From an uncultured Pseudomonadota bacterium (lineage in GTDB: Bacteria > Pseudomonadota > Gammaproteobacteria > Burkholderiales > SG8-39), in the NCBI GenBank assembly GCA_903864555.1, contig CAIPGJ010000755.1, positions 1 to 5,386 of the forward strand: a stretch of 5,386 nt of DNA, given 5' to 3'. Below, piece after piece: positions 1 to 5,386 of this stretch (within the stretch, counting starts at the first letter, position 1; each line of letters starts with the position of its first letter). A program made the position numbers and the translations under genes. Under the pieces are notes generated by a model. The model saw only the letters and a list, made by a program, of their open reading frames with translations, searched no databases and was not told where the DNA came from.

Positions 1-2
1 CC

Positions 3-506
3 TGGGCCCTCTTCGATGAGGCCATCTGGAGCGGCCCGGGCAGAAACGATTTCATCCCCCCCAATCCCCATGTGCCCGATTGCGGCGGCACGCTGCTTTC
101 TGCCCCGTCCCTGGCGGAGTTGGCGCGCCAGGCCGGGTTGCCCGAGGCGAATCTGCTGGCCAGCGTTGCCGCCTACAACGCCGCAGTGCAGGGTGGCTCA
201 ACGGAAAAGCTGCAGCCGCCGCGTCGCAGCGACAAGATCCGGCCCATGCCGCTGGTGCGGCCTCCCTTTCACGCCATTCCCTTGTGTGCCGGCATCACCT
301 ACACCATGGGCGGGATCGCTATCAACGAACACGGGTGCGTGCTCGACGTCCACGACGCCCCCATCCCCGGCCTGTATGCAGCCGGATCGGCCAGCGGGGG
401 TGTGGAGGGCGGACCGCGCGTGGGTTATGTCGGCGGGCTGGTCAAGGCGGGGGTGTTGGGGCTGCGTTCGGCCGAGCACGCTGCAAAGCTTCAGGAGGCA
501 AGATGA
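3..506 (+). CDS. FAD-dependent oxidoreductase (fumarate reductase/KstD superfamily), C-terminal part, 5' end outside window
   Basis: The reading frame is open from the window edge and ends at TGA 504-506, giving 167 visible residues. The C-terminal part matches the end of the FAD-binding fold in flavoproteins such as fumarate/urocanate reductase and 3-ketosteroid dehydrogenase. It has a TMGG segment near residues 101-104 of the visible part, then IPGLYAAGSASGGVEGG near 121-137 (the strand and glycine-rich loop that close on FAD), then an Arg at 139 and a glycine-rich helix start. The family oxidises or reduces C-C bonds next to carbonyl or carboxylate groups. The substrate cannot be read here: the segment is GITYTMGG, without the His-His pair I recall before TMGG in fumarate reductases, so a fumarate role is doubtful. 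Its stop overlaps the next gene's start (ATGA), which indicates translational coupling. The N-terminal dinucleotide motif lies outside the window. Confidence 0.88.
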   Translation, partial: WALFDEAIWSGPGRNDFIPPNPHVPDCGGTLLSAPSLAELARQAGLPEANLLASVAAYNAAVQGGSTEKLQPPRRSDKIRPMPLVRPPFHAIPLCAGITYTMGGIAINEHGCVLDVHDAPIPGLYAAGSASGGVEGGPRVGYVGGLVKAGVLGLRSAEHAAKLQEAR

Positions 507-1699
507 TCCATCCATCCATAGAGTCGATCCTGTCAGGCCTGCAGGGGCGCGACTGGCTGCTCAAGCCGGACTGGGCTACCTACACCGGCATCGAGGCGCC
601 CTGGGCGTCGGTGGGCTTCGAGGAGACCGAGGTTCGCCATCGCTTTCGCCGTTATGACTACGAGTGGGATATTCACGGGCGGCTGTATCTGCCGGCCCGG
701 GAAGCCGCGCCTGGCTGGGCTTTTGTGCTGATCCATGGCGGTGGCGTGAATGAGCTGGACTTTCAACAGACCCCGGATGGCCGGCCGGGGCTGGCCAGGG
801 TTCTGGCGGCGCAGGGCTTCAAGGTCCTGACCCCGTCCTATCCAGGCTTGTGGTCGCCAGGAGGACTCTGGCGCAGACCCATCAGCGAGCGCCGACCTGT
901 CTATCTGTTCGACCGGGAGATCGTCGAGGCCGAGTATCACGACAGGGTGCTCAAGGCCACCTACCAGATGTACATGCAGGGCATCACGGCGCTGGTCGAG
1001 CAGAACCTTGCGGGGAGCAAGCTCCTCGTCATGGGGCACTCCACGGGCGGGCCCATGGCTGCGGACCTCTACGAGAAACTGACCGCGACCCGGGTGGCCG
1101 GCATTGTCGGCTGGGGCAGCGGCGGTTTCGATGGCTGGATCTCCGACTGGAACAATGCCACCGGGGCGCCGCGCATGTCCTTCGGTGAACGGCCCCTGGG
1201 GGGCATGATCATTCGTACCGTTGAGGAATACCGCCATGCATCGGGCTACGAGGATGAGCCGGACCTGACGCCCTGGGGGCGCATGGAAGAACGCTTCGAG
1301 CTGACCCAGCACCTTTCACCGGGCTTCAATCCTGAGCTGCAGGTGGTGTCACACCAGCTCGACCTGCCGCGATTGCAGCAATATGCCCAGGCCAGTGGTC
1401 TGCCTCTGGATGAATACACCGCCCACTACCGGGAGCCCGATCCGGCATTCTTGCGCGATCTCAAGGTACTGCTCATGGTCGGTGAAAACGACAAGCATCA
1501 CTGGAAGGCCGGTGGCGAGCGGCCGGAGCAGCGCCAGGACGGATTCATCGCCCAGCGTTACGCGGAGCGTTGCAGCAGTGCGCATCTGATGGTGATCCCG
1601 CGCTATACCCACATGGGACACTGGGCCTTGCACAACGAGAAACTGGCCTACCTCTGGCTGTGGGCTTTGAAGCGCGGCTATTTCGGCACGCTTGACTGA
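503..1699 (+). CDS. alpha/beta hydrolase
   Basis: This is a 398-residue protein. The start is ATG 503, chosen because AGGAGG lies at 493-498 and the codon overlaps the previous stop; the open frame further upstream is a shadow. An N-terminal region of about 70 residues precedes the hydrolase core. HGGG at residues 78-81, after strand FVLI, is the expected oxyanion segment. GHSTG at 178-182 is the nucleophile elbow, with Ser180 as nucleophile. LLMVGEND at 323-330 supplies the likely acid (Asp330 or Glu328), and YTHMGHW at 368-374 the catalytic His (370 or 373). A large insertion at about 205-310 should form a lid. No signal peptide or membrane segment is visible, so it is probably cytoplasmic. 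The family cleaves esters, amides, lactones or C-C bonds; the actual substrate is unknown. Coupling to the FAD enzyme suggests successive steps in one catabolic or modifying route (inference). Confidence 0.92.
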   Translation: MIHPSIESILSGLQGRDWLLKPDWATYTGIEAPWASVGFEETEVRHRFRRYDYEWDIHGRLYLPAREAAPGWAFVLIHGGGVNELDFQQTPDGRPGLARVLAAQGFKVLTPSYPGLWSPGGLWRRPISERRPVYLFDREIVEAEYHDRVLKATYQMYMQGITALVEQNLAGSKLLVMGHSTGGPMAADLYEKLTATRVAGIVGWGSGGFDGWISDWNNATGAPRMSFGERPLGGMIIRTVEEYRHASGYEDEPDLTPWGRMEERFELTQHLSPGFNPELQVVSHQLDLPRLQQYAQASGLPLDEYTAHYREPDPAFLRDLKVLLMVGENDKHHWKAGGERPEQRQDGFIAQRYAERCSSAHLMVIPRYTHMGHWALHNEKLAYLWLWALKRGYFGTLD

Positions 1700-1750
1700 A
1701 AGGGTTTGTGAGAAGGGCCAAGGGCAATCAGGCGTGTTCGGCATTTTTTC

Positions 1751-1759
1751 TGGTCTAAT
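1751..1759 (+). promoter_or_regulatory. possible extended -10 promoter element for selA
   Basis: TGGTCTAAT reads as TGN followed by a five-of-six match to TATAAT, in an AT-richer stretch between the hydrolase stop and selA. No good -35 lies 17 bp upstream (GGCGTG), which is tolerable for an extended -10 site. It suggests selA can be transcribed independently of the two upstream genes. This is sequence matching only. Confidence 0.35.
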
Positions 1760-1786
1760 TCGTTCCTTGAACGTGAGGCGCATGCC

Positions 1787-1840
1787 ATGATGAACCTCTC
1801 GAAATGGCGCTCCCCCCTTACTTCCAGGCTCCCATGCTGA
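1787..1840 (+). CDS. possible 17-codon leader reading frame overlapping the selA start
   Basis: This frame runs ATG ATG ... TGC TGA and is preceded by GTGAGGCG at 1773-1780, a better ribosome-site candidate than anything directly before selA. Its end, at ATGCTGA, overlaps the selA start at 1834. If translated, ribosomes ending here could re-initiate on selA (translational coupling). The peptide ([17 protein letters not shown]) resembles nothing I recognise. A chance frame of this length is quite possible. Confidence 0.25.
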   Translation: MMNLSKWRSPLTSRLPC

Positions 1841-3273
1841 ACCAGAATTCCGGCGCACTTATCGTGCAATCCCTGGCGAAACTGCCCTCCGTCGACCGCC
1901 TGCTGGCCCACGAAGCCATCCTGCCGCAGATTGCCCAGCACGGCCGCGAGCCAGTGCTGAAGGGGCTGCGGCAGATTCTCGATGACGCGCGTGCCGCATT
2001 GCGCGCTGGCAAGGCCGATGAGGACTGGTCGGAAGCAGCCATCGCCGCAAGGCTGCAATCCCGCCTGGCGACCTGGCTGGCGCCGCACCTGCGCCCGGTG
2101 TTCAACCTGACCGGCACGGTCCTGCATACCAACCTGGGCCGCGCGCTGATGCCGGAAGAAGCGGTGCAGGCGGCGGCCACCGCCATGCGCAATCCCTGCA
2201 ATCTCGAGTACGACCTGGACGATGGCGGGCGCGGCGACCGCGACGATCTGGTGGTGCCGTTGTTACAGGAACTGACCGGCTGCGAGGCGGCGACCATCGT
2301 CAACAACAATGCTGCGGCGGTGTTCCTGGCGCTGAACACGCTGGCCGCGCGCAAGGAAGTCATCGTCTCGCGCGGCGAGCAGATCGAGATCGGCGGCGCT
2401 TTTCGCCTGCCCGACATCATGACGCGCGCCGGCTGCAAGCTGCGTGAGGTGGGCACCACCAACCGCACGCACCTCTCCGATTACGCCGACGCCATCGGGC
2501 CGAAGACCGGCCTCATCCTCAAGGTGCACACCAGCAATTACGTGGTGCAGGGCTTCACCAAGTCCGTCCCGGAAGCGGAGCTGGGTGCGCTGGCTAAAGA
2601 ACGCGGTATTCCCTTCATGGTGGATCTGGGGGCCGGGGCGCTGGTGGACATGTCGAAATGGGGCCTGCCGCGCGAGCCGCTGCCACAGCAGTCGCTGGCC
2701 TGGGGTGCATCGGTGGTGACCTTCAGCGGGGACAAGCTGCTGGGCGGGCCGCAGGCCGGCCTCATCATCGGCGACAAGGCCTCCATCACCCGCATCAAGA
2801 AGAACCCGCTCAAGCGTGCGCTGCGCGTGGGCAAGATGACGCTGGCTGCGCTGGAAGCGGTGCTGGCGCTGTATCGCGACCCGGACCGTATTCGCGAGCG
2901 CCTGACCACGCTGCGCCTGCTGACGCGCTCCCCGGCGGAGATGCGGGTGCTGGCCGAACGCATGCTCGCGCCCTTTGCTGCCGCGCTGGGCGACACCGCC
3001 ACCATTGCCATCGAGGCAGGCGCCAGCCAGATCGGCAGCGGTGCACTGCCGGTGGAATCATTGCCCTCGGTGTGCCTGGTAATACGGCCGGCCGTCGCAG
3101 GCAAGGGTGAGGGGCGTTATCTCAAACGTCTGGAAGAGAAGCTGCGCCGCCTGCCGGTGCCGGTGATCGGCCGCATCGCCGATGGCGCATTGCGACTGGA
3201 TCTGCGCTGCCTGGAAGACGAGGCGGGGTTTGTCGCGCAGTTGCACCATTTGGGGATGGCGGGCAGGGGGTGA
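1834..3273 (+). CDS. selA: L-seryl-tRNA(Sec) selenium transferase
   Basis: SelA is a cytoplasmic PLP enzyme that converts Ser-tRNA(Sec) to Sec-tRNA(Sec) using selenophosphate. The 479 residues are close to the E. coli protein (463), and the match as I recall it runs end to end. It begins with an N-terminal tRNA-binding region around LPSVDRLL (17-24). [15 protein letters not shown] is at 91-105, [10 protein letters not shown] at 125-134, and IVNNNAAAV at 155-163. EVGTTNRTH is at 205-213 and KVHTSNY at 230-236. [13 protein letters not shown] at 297-309 carries the PLP lysine Lys301 (codon 2734-2736). PVPVIGRI and LDLRCLEDE close the C-terminal domain. ATG 1834 places LPSVD near its position in E. 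coli; an in-frame ATG at 1804 would add ten residues and has no ribosome site. Only a weak AGG (1826-1828) precedes 1834, so coupling to the upstream small frame is possible. selB, often directly downstream, is absent. Confidence 0.98.
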   Translation: MLNQNSGALIVQSLAKLPSVDRLLAHEAILPQIAQHGREPVLKGLRQILDDARAALRAGKADEDWSEAAIAARLQSRLATWLAPHLRPVFNLTGTVLHTNLGRALMPEEAVQAAATAMRNPCNLEYDLDDGGRGDRDDLVVPLLQELTGCEAATIVNNNAAAVFLALNTLAARKEVIVSRGEQIEIGGAFRLPDIMTRAGCKLREVGTTNRTHLSDYADAIGPKTGLILKVHTSNYVVQGFTKSVPEAELGALAKERGIPFMVDLGAGALVDMSKWGLPREPLPQQSLAWGASVVTFSGDKLLGGPQAGLIIGDKASITRIKKNPLKRALRVGKMTLAALEAVLALYRDPDRIRERLTTLRLLTRSPAEMRVLAERMLAPFAAALGDTATIAIEAGASQIGSGALPVESLPSVCLVIRPAVAGKGEGRYLKRLEEKLRRLPVPVIGRIADGALRLDLRCLEDEAGFVAQLHHLGMAGRG

Positions 3274-3310
3274 AGGCATGAGACACGCCAGCCCGGCGGG
3301 TCAAAATTTC

Positions 3311-3339
3311 CCGGCGCGTTCGCTGCGCTCACGAGCCGG
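3311..3339 (+). repeat. REP-like imperfect inverted repeat after selA
   Basis: Arms CCGGCGCGT (3311-3319) and ACGAGCCGG (3331-3339) pair over eight of nine positions, around an 11-nt centre. GC-rich intergenic hairpins of this kind recur in many proteobacterial genomes. It lies 37 bp after the selA stop, has no following T run, and could act as mRNA 3' end protection rather than as a classical terminator. Copy number cannot be judged from one window. Confidence 0.45.
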
Positions 3340-3416
3340 CCCCCTTTGACAAGAGGTAAACCGCGCCGCAGCCCCGTCTTCCTGGAAATCGACGAAGAAC
3401 CTTTGACAAGGGGGGG
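3340..3416 (+). repeat. spaced direct repeat bounded by a C run and a G run
   Basis: The 11-mer CCTTTGACAAG occurs at 3343-3353 and again at 3400-3410, 57 bp apart. The first copy is preceded by a five-base C run (3340-3344) and the second runs into seven Gs (3410-3416), so the outer ends are inverted to each other. This looks like a degenerate intergenic repeat or small non-autonomous element inserted between selA and selC. The embedded TTGACA words are part of the repeat and have no partner -10. Confidence 0.4.
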
Positions 3417-3420
3417 TATC

Positions 3421-3455
3421 AGCGCTGGCCCTGCCAGGCTTGTCGCCGTTTTTTT
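3421..3455 (+). terminator. weak candidate terminator between selA and selC
   Basis: CTGGC (3425-3429) pairs with GCCAG (3433-3437) across a CCT loop, and AGC/GCT (3421-3423 with 3438-3440) extends it past one bulged G. A seven-T run follows at 3449-3455, but 8 nt separate stem and T run, which is long for an intrinsic terminator. It is the best candidate for the end of the selA transcript. Confidence 0.25.
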
Positions 3456-3471
3456 CGCAAACCAGTCCGGT

Positions 3472-3500
3472 TTGGGATTGCGCCGCGGATTGGATACACT
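3472..3500 (+). promoter_or_regulatory. candidate sigma70 promoter for selC
   Basis: TTGGGA (3472-3477) and TACACT (3495-3500) are separated by exactly 17 bp, with four of six consensus bases in each box. Transcription would start near 3507, about 45 nt before the mature tRNA 5' end. It is the best-placed promoter-like pair in the gap and would drive selC, and probably the gene after it. Confidence 0.45.
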
Positions 3501-3520
3501 TGGGTGCAAATCTGAACATG

Positions 3521-3541
3521 CCCTGTCGCAATCCGGCAGGG
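3521..3541 (+). other. hairpin in the selC leader
   Basis: CCCTGTCG (3521-3528) pairs with CGGCAGGG (3534-3541) over eight positions including one G-U, closing a five-base CAATC loop. It lies 11 nt before the first tRNA base. It may be part of the tRNA precursor or affect 5' processing. No T run follows, so it is not an intrinsic terminator. Confidence 0.4.
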
Positions 3542-3552
3542 TGGCAGCAAAC

Positions 3553-3648
3553 GGAAGGAATGCATCCCCGGTGGGGTGGCTGGTCTTCAAAACCAGTGAG
3601 GGCTGCCTAGCGGTCCTGTGTGGGTTCGACTCCCATTTCCTTCCGCCA
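3553..3648 (+). tRNA. selC: tRNA-Sec (anticodon UCA)
   Basis: This tRNA carries serine, then selenocysteine, and reads UGA with the help of SelB and a SECIS hairpin. The 96-nt cloverleaf closes fully. The 8-bp acceptor stem is 3553-3560 with 3637-3644. The 6-bp D stem is 3563-3568 with 3573-3578, closing a 4-nt loop. The anticodon stem is 3580-3584 with 3592-3596, around loop CTTCAAA with anticodon TCA at 3587-3589. The 7-bp long variable arm is 3600-3606 with 3610-3616. The 5-bp T stem is 3620-3624 with 3632-3636, loop TTCGACT. Discriminator G3645 is followed by encoded CCA. The 8+5 acceptor/T arrangement, 6-bp D stem and UCA anticodon are diagnostic of bacterial tRNA-Sec and exclude a serine tRNA. 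Confidence 0.98.
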
Positions 3649-3668
3649 CTTTTCCCTGCAGGCATCCC

Positions 3669-4778
3669 TTGAACGAACCGGTCAGCCGTCGTAACTTCCT
3701 CCGCGCCGCAATCTCACGGGTGGCCGAGGCGGTCAGCAATATTGCGCCCCCAACCGCGGGGCCTTGGCAGGATGGCAAGGTCTGGCGGTTTTTCGAGATC
3801 ACGATCCGGGTCGAACTGCCTCCTGTCGGCTCCTGTACGCGCCTCTGGGTTCCCATGCCATTGCCTGTGGATACTGACTACTTTCGTAGCGAAGGCCGCA
3901 ATTGGACGGCCAACACCCATCGAAAAAGCGCACGCATGGACAGGGAGCAGGGGGTGGACATGCTGTATGCGGAGTGGAACGAGAAGGGAGCGGTCCCCGT
4001 CGTCGATATTGCATTTCGGGTCGCTCTGCGTGACCGGGCCGTGGACTTTTCCCAGGGCCGGACAGGGGAGTCGTTGAGTGATTTTGATCGCTCCCTCTAT
4101 ACCCGTGCCACGAAACTGCTGCCCGTGGACGGCATCGTGCGCGAGAAGGCACTGGCAGTGATCGGTGATGCCGAAACCGAAGTGGCACGTGCACGCGCCA
4201 TTTACGACTGGATCATTGCCAATGGCTATCGCGATGCAGAGGCCGTTGGTTGCGGGCGTGGTGACATCTGTGCCCTGCTGCAAGGGGGGGCGCTGGCCGG
4301 GCGCTGTGCAGATACCAACGGGCTCTTCGTGGGCATGATGCGTTCCCTTGGCATACCGGCACGGGAGGTTTTCGGGTTACGGGTGGCTCCCTGCCAATGG
4401 GGTTACCAGAGTTTGGGCATCCCAGCTGGTGGAGTGGGCAACGCCACGTACGGCCAGCATTGTCGTGCCGAGTTTTACGCCGAATCGCAAGGCTGGGTAC
4501 CGGTCGATCCGGCCGATGTATTGAAGCTTGCCCTGGACGAGCCCCCGGGCAAACTGGCCCCGACCCACCCCAAGGTGGAGCTGGCACATGAAAGACTATT
4601 CGGTGCCTGGGAAATGAACTGGCTGCCTTTCAACTACGCTCATGATCTTGTGCTTCCCGGTAGCGATGGCTTGATGCTGGGACATTTCATGTACCCCGTG
4701 GCCGAGATTGATGGCAGGGCCATCGACAGCCTGGTCCCGGAGCAATTCTCCTACACGATCAGCAGTCGCATCCTCTGA
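3669..4778 (+). CDS. transglutaminase-like domain protein with twin-arginine motif
   Basis: This 369-residue protein starts at TTG 3669, the only start codon after the tRNA that keeps the SRRNFL motif (residues 6-11); CAGG at 3659-3662 is a modest ribosome site. The open frame upstream runs through selC and cannot be coding. The motif suggests Tat export, but the following stretch to about residue 30 is only weakly hydrophobic. A beta-rich region follows (about 38-125, with FFEITIRVELP and LWVPMPLPVDTDYF). The transglutaminase-like cysteine-protease core then carries a full triad: Cys213 in AGRCADTNGLFVGMMRSLGIPAREVFGLRV, His264 in YGQHCRAEFY, and Asp280 in WVPVDP. The protein may be a peptidase or amide-bond hydrolase rather than a crosslinker; the substrate is unknown. 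It begins 20 bp after selC with no terminator between, so shared transcription is likely. Confidence 0.9.
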   Translation: MNEPVSRRNFLRAAISRVAEAVSNIAPPTAGPWQDGKVWRFFEITIRVELPPVGSCTRLWVPMPLPVDTDYFRSEGRNWTANTHRKSARMDREQGVDMLYAEWNEKGAVPVVDIAFRVALRDRAVDFSQGRTGESLSDFDRSLYTRATKLLPVDGIVREKALAVIGDAETEVARARAIYDWIIANGYRDAEAVGCGRGDICALLQGGALAGRCADTNGLFVGMMRSLGIPAREVFGLRVAPCQWGYQSLGIPAGGVGNATYGQHCRAEFYAESQGWVPVDPADVLKLALDEPPGKLAPTHPKVELAHERLFGAWEMNWLPFNYAHDLVLPGSDGLMLGHFMYPVAEIDGRAIDSLVPEQFSYTISSRIL

Positions 4779-4839
4779 GTTGGAGCAGCGGGTCCACCGG
4801 GACGCCGTACAGTGGCGGCGGGGCCGGCGCAAATCGCAT

Positions 4840-4855
4840 AAGCTTGCAAGCTTGC
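4840..4855 (+). repeat. tandem AAGCTTGC repeat forming a perfect palindrome
   Basis: AAGCTTGC occurs twice in a row. The first 14 bases (4840-4853) are a perfect palindrome, and 4846-4855 is a second overlapping one. It lies 30 bp before the ribosome site of the selenoprotein gene, so it could be an operator. It has no T run and is not a terminator. It is the only notable structure in the 120-bp spacer 4779-4898. Confidence 0.5.
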
Positions 4856-4884
4856 CTGACCGTTTGATCGGCCACGGAAATCCC

Positions 4885-4890
4885 AGGAGG
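4885..4890 (+). promoter_or_regulatory. strong ribosome binding site of the selenoprotein gene
   Basis: AGGAGG lies 8 nt before ATG 4899 and 11 nt before the adjacent ATG 4902, so the first ATG is preferred. Its strength argues that the gene is genuinely translated and is not a remnant. Confidence 0.85.
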
Positions 4891-4898
4891 AGTCCACC

Positions 4899-5386
4899 AT
4901 GATGGAAGTATTCAACCCCACCGGCGCCAGCGGCGTCACTGCGCCCTTTGCCCCGCGCCTGAAGACCCTGCATCAAAAGAAGATCGGCCTGCTCTCCAAT
5001 GGCATCTGGCAGTCGCATCGCACCCTGCCGCTGCTGGAGAAGCTGCTGGGGCAGGAATATCCGCTGACGACGTTCGAAGTCATTCCCGCCAATGACGCCA
5101 TTGCCCAGGACAAGACGATGGATGACATCGCCGCGGCGGGCTACGACGCGGTGATCGTGGGCAACGCCGCCTGAGGGCGGTGCTCCACCGAGTGCGGCCG
5201 TGCTGCCGCCAAACTGGAACAACGCGGGATCCCGACGGTCGTCCTGACCCGCAAGGATTTTGTCGGCGTGGTGCGCAACTCCGTCGCCGGCCTGGGCTTT
5301 GCGCCGGACATCCCCATGGTGGTGTTTCCCATCGAGATGTTTCTCGTGGAAAGCGACATCAGTGCGGTCGAGCGCAATTTCATGCA
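4899..5386 (+). CDS. UGSC-family selenoprotein, internal UGA read as Sec92, 3' end outside window
   Basis: The frame starts at ATG 4899. It reads 91 residues to TGA 5172-5174, then continues in the same frame for 70 sense codons to the window edge. The protein flows through the UGA: YDAVIVGNAA, Sec92, GRCSTECGR, then KLEQRGIPTVVLTRKDF and GFAPDIPMVVFP. The N-terminal part (MEVFNPTGASGVTAPFAPRL, KIGLLSNGIW) and the post-Sec region resemble the UGSC family of bacterial (seleno)proteins as I remember it. That family has Sec, Cys or Thr at this site and no settled function. Sec92 is followed by Cys95 and Cys99, so a redox or nucleophilic active site with Sec and a resolving Cys is likely (inference). 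The motif here is U-G-R-C, not U-G-S-C. GrdB/PrdB-type reductases share a similar Sec-Gly-x-Cys layout and are the main alternative. No signal peptide is visible. An ordinary stop at UGA would give an implausible 91-residue fragment. Confidence 0.88.
5175..5210 (+). promoter_or_regulatory. candidate bacterial SECIS element
   Basis: Immediately after the UGA, GGCGG (5176-5180) pairs with CCGCC (5206-5210), extendable by two G-U pairs. Inside, CCG (5188-5190) pairs with CGG (5195-5197) around loop AGTG, which begins 17 nt after the UGA and contains the G and U expected in a SelB-binding loop. Position and loop fit bacterial SECIS elements as I know them. The upper stem is short, so the exact fold is uncertain. 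Confidence 0.5.

Noticed and set aside
80..502. Upstream extension of the hydrolase frame to 80
   Set aside because: It overlaps the flavoprotein almost fully, and its translation is Arg/Ala-rich shadow sequence. ATG 503 has AGGAGG and the ATGA overlap.
533..1312. 259-residue open frame on the - strand
   Set aside because: It lies antisense to the hydrolase, with no recognisable motif or ribosome site. Long antisense frames are expected at this GC content.
1721..1750. Intrinsic terminator before the T run at 1744-1749
   Set aside because: No stem of useful length ends near the T run.
1818..2468. 216-residue open frame on the - strand
   Set aside because: It lies antisense to conserved selA sequence and is Ser/Arg-rich with no family character.
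3346..3408. TTGACA words as -35 promoter boxes
   Set aside because: Both belong to the CCTTTGACAAG repeat and neither has a -10 at 16-18 bp spacing.
3600..3616. tRNA-Ser instead of tRNA-Sec because of the long variable arm
   Set aside because: The anticodon is UCA, and the acceptor and D stems are 8 and 6 bp, as in tRNA-Sec.
3117..3665. 182-residue open frame on the - strand across the selA end, the gap and selC
   Set aside because: It crosses the complete tRNA gene and the repeat, and has no protein motif.
3346..3672. 108-residue + strand frame in the selA-selC gap
   Set aside because: It runs through the repeat and the whole tRNA-Sec, starts inside the repeat copy, and has no ribosome site.
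4899..5174. A 91-residue protein ending at the UGA, or a pseudogene with a stop mutation
   Set aside because: The frame and family resemblance continue for 70 codons, the UGA sits at the known Sec site of the family, and selA and selC are adjacent.

Overview
The window (5386 bp, all convincing genes on the + strand) comes from a GC-rich bacterial genome. An E. coli-type SelA, a bacterial 8+5 bp tRNA-Sec with an encoded CCA, and ATGA-coupled genes behind AGGAGG ribosome sites suggest a proteobacterium, probably beta or gamma. That placement is an inference from style, not a taxonomic match. The central theme is selenocysteine: the enzyme that makes Sec on its tRNA (selA), the tRNA itself (selC), and, at the right edge, a gene with an in-frame UGA that is very likely a selenoprotein.

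Layout. (1) Positions 3-506: C-terminal part of an FAD-dependent oxidoreductase of the fumarate reductase/ketosteroid dehydrogenase superfamily, cut by the window edge. (2) 503-1699: an alpha/beta hydrolase, translationally coupled to gene 1 by an ATGA overlap. (3) 1700-1833: leader of selA with a possible extended -10 and a 17-codon upstream reading frame that overlaps the selA start. (4) 1834-3273: complete selA. (5) 3274-3552: gene-free, with a REP-like inverted repeat, an 11-bp direct repeat bounded by C and G runs, a plausible sigma70 promoter and a leader hairpin. (6) 3553-3648: selC (tRNA-Sec, anticodon UCA). (7) 3669-4778: a transglutaminase-like cysteine-protease-fold protein with a twin-arginine motif, starting at TTG only 20 bp after selC. 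(8) 4779-4898: spacer with a tandem/palindromic AAGCTTGC repeat. (9) 4899 to the window edge: a UGSC-family (seleno)protein whose UGA codon at 5172-5174 is followed by 70 further sense codons and a candidate SECIS hairpin.

How they work together. SelA and tRNA-Sec are direct components of the machinery that would decode the UGA of the last gene. selB is not between selA and selC and must lie elsewhere. The oxidoreductase, hydrolase and transglutaminase-like protein have no established link to Sec. Their placement around a selenoprotein of unknown role raises, but does not prove, a shared pathway.
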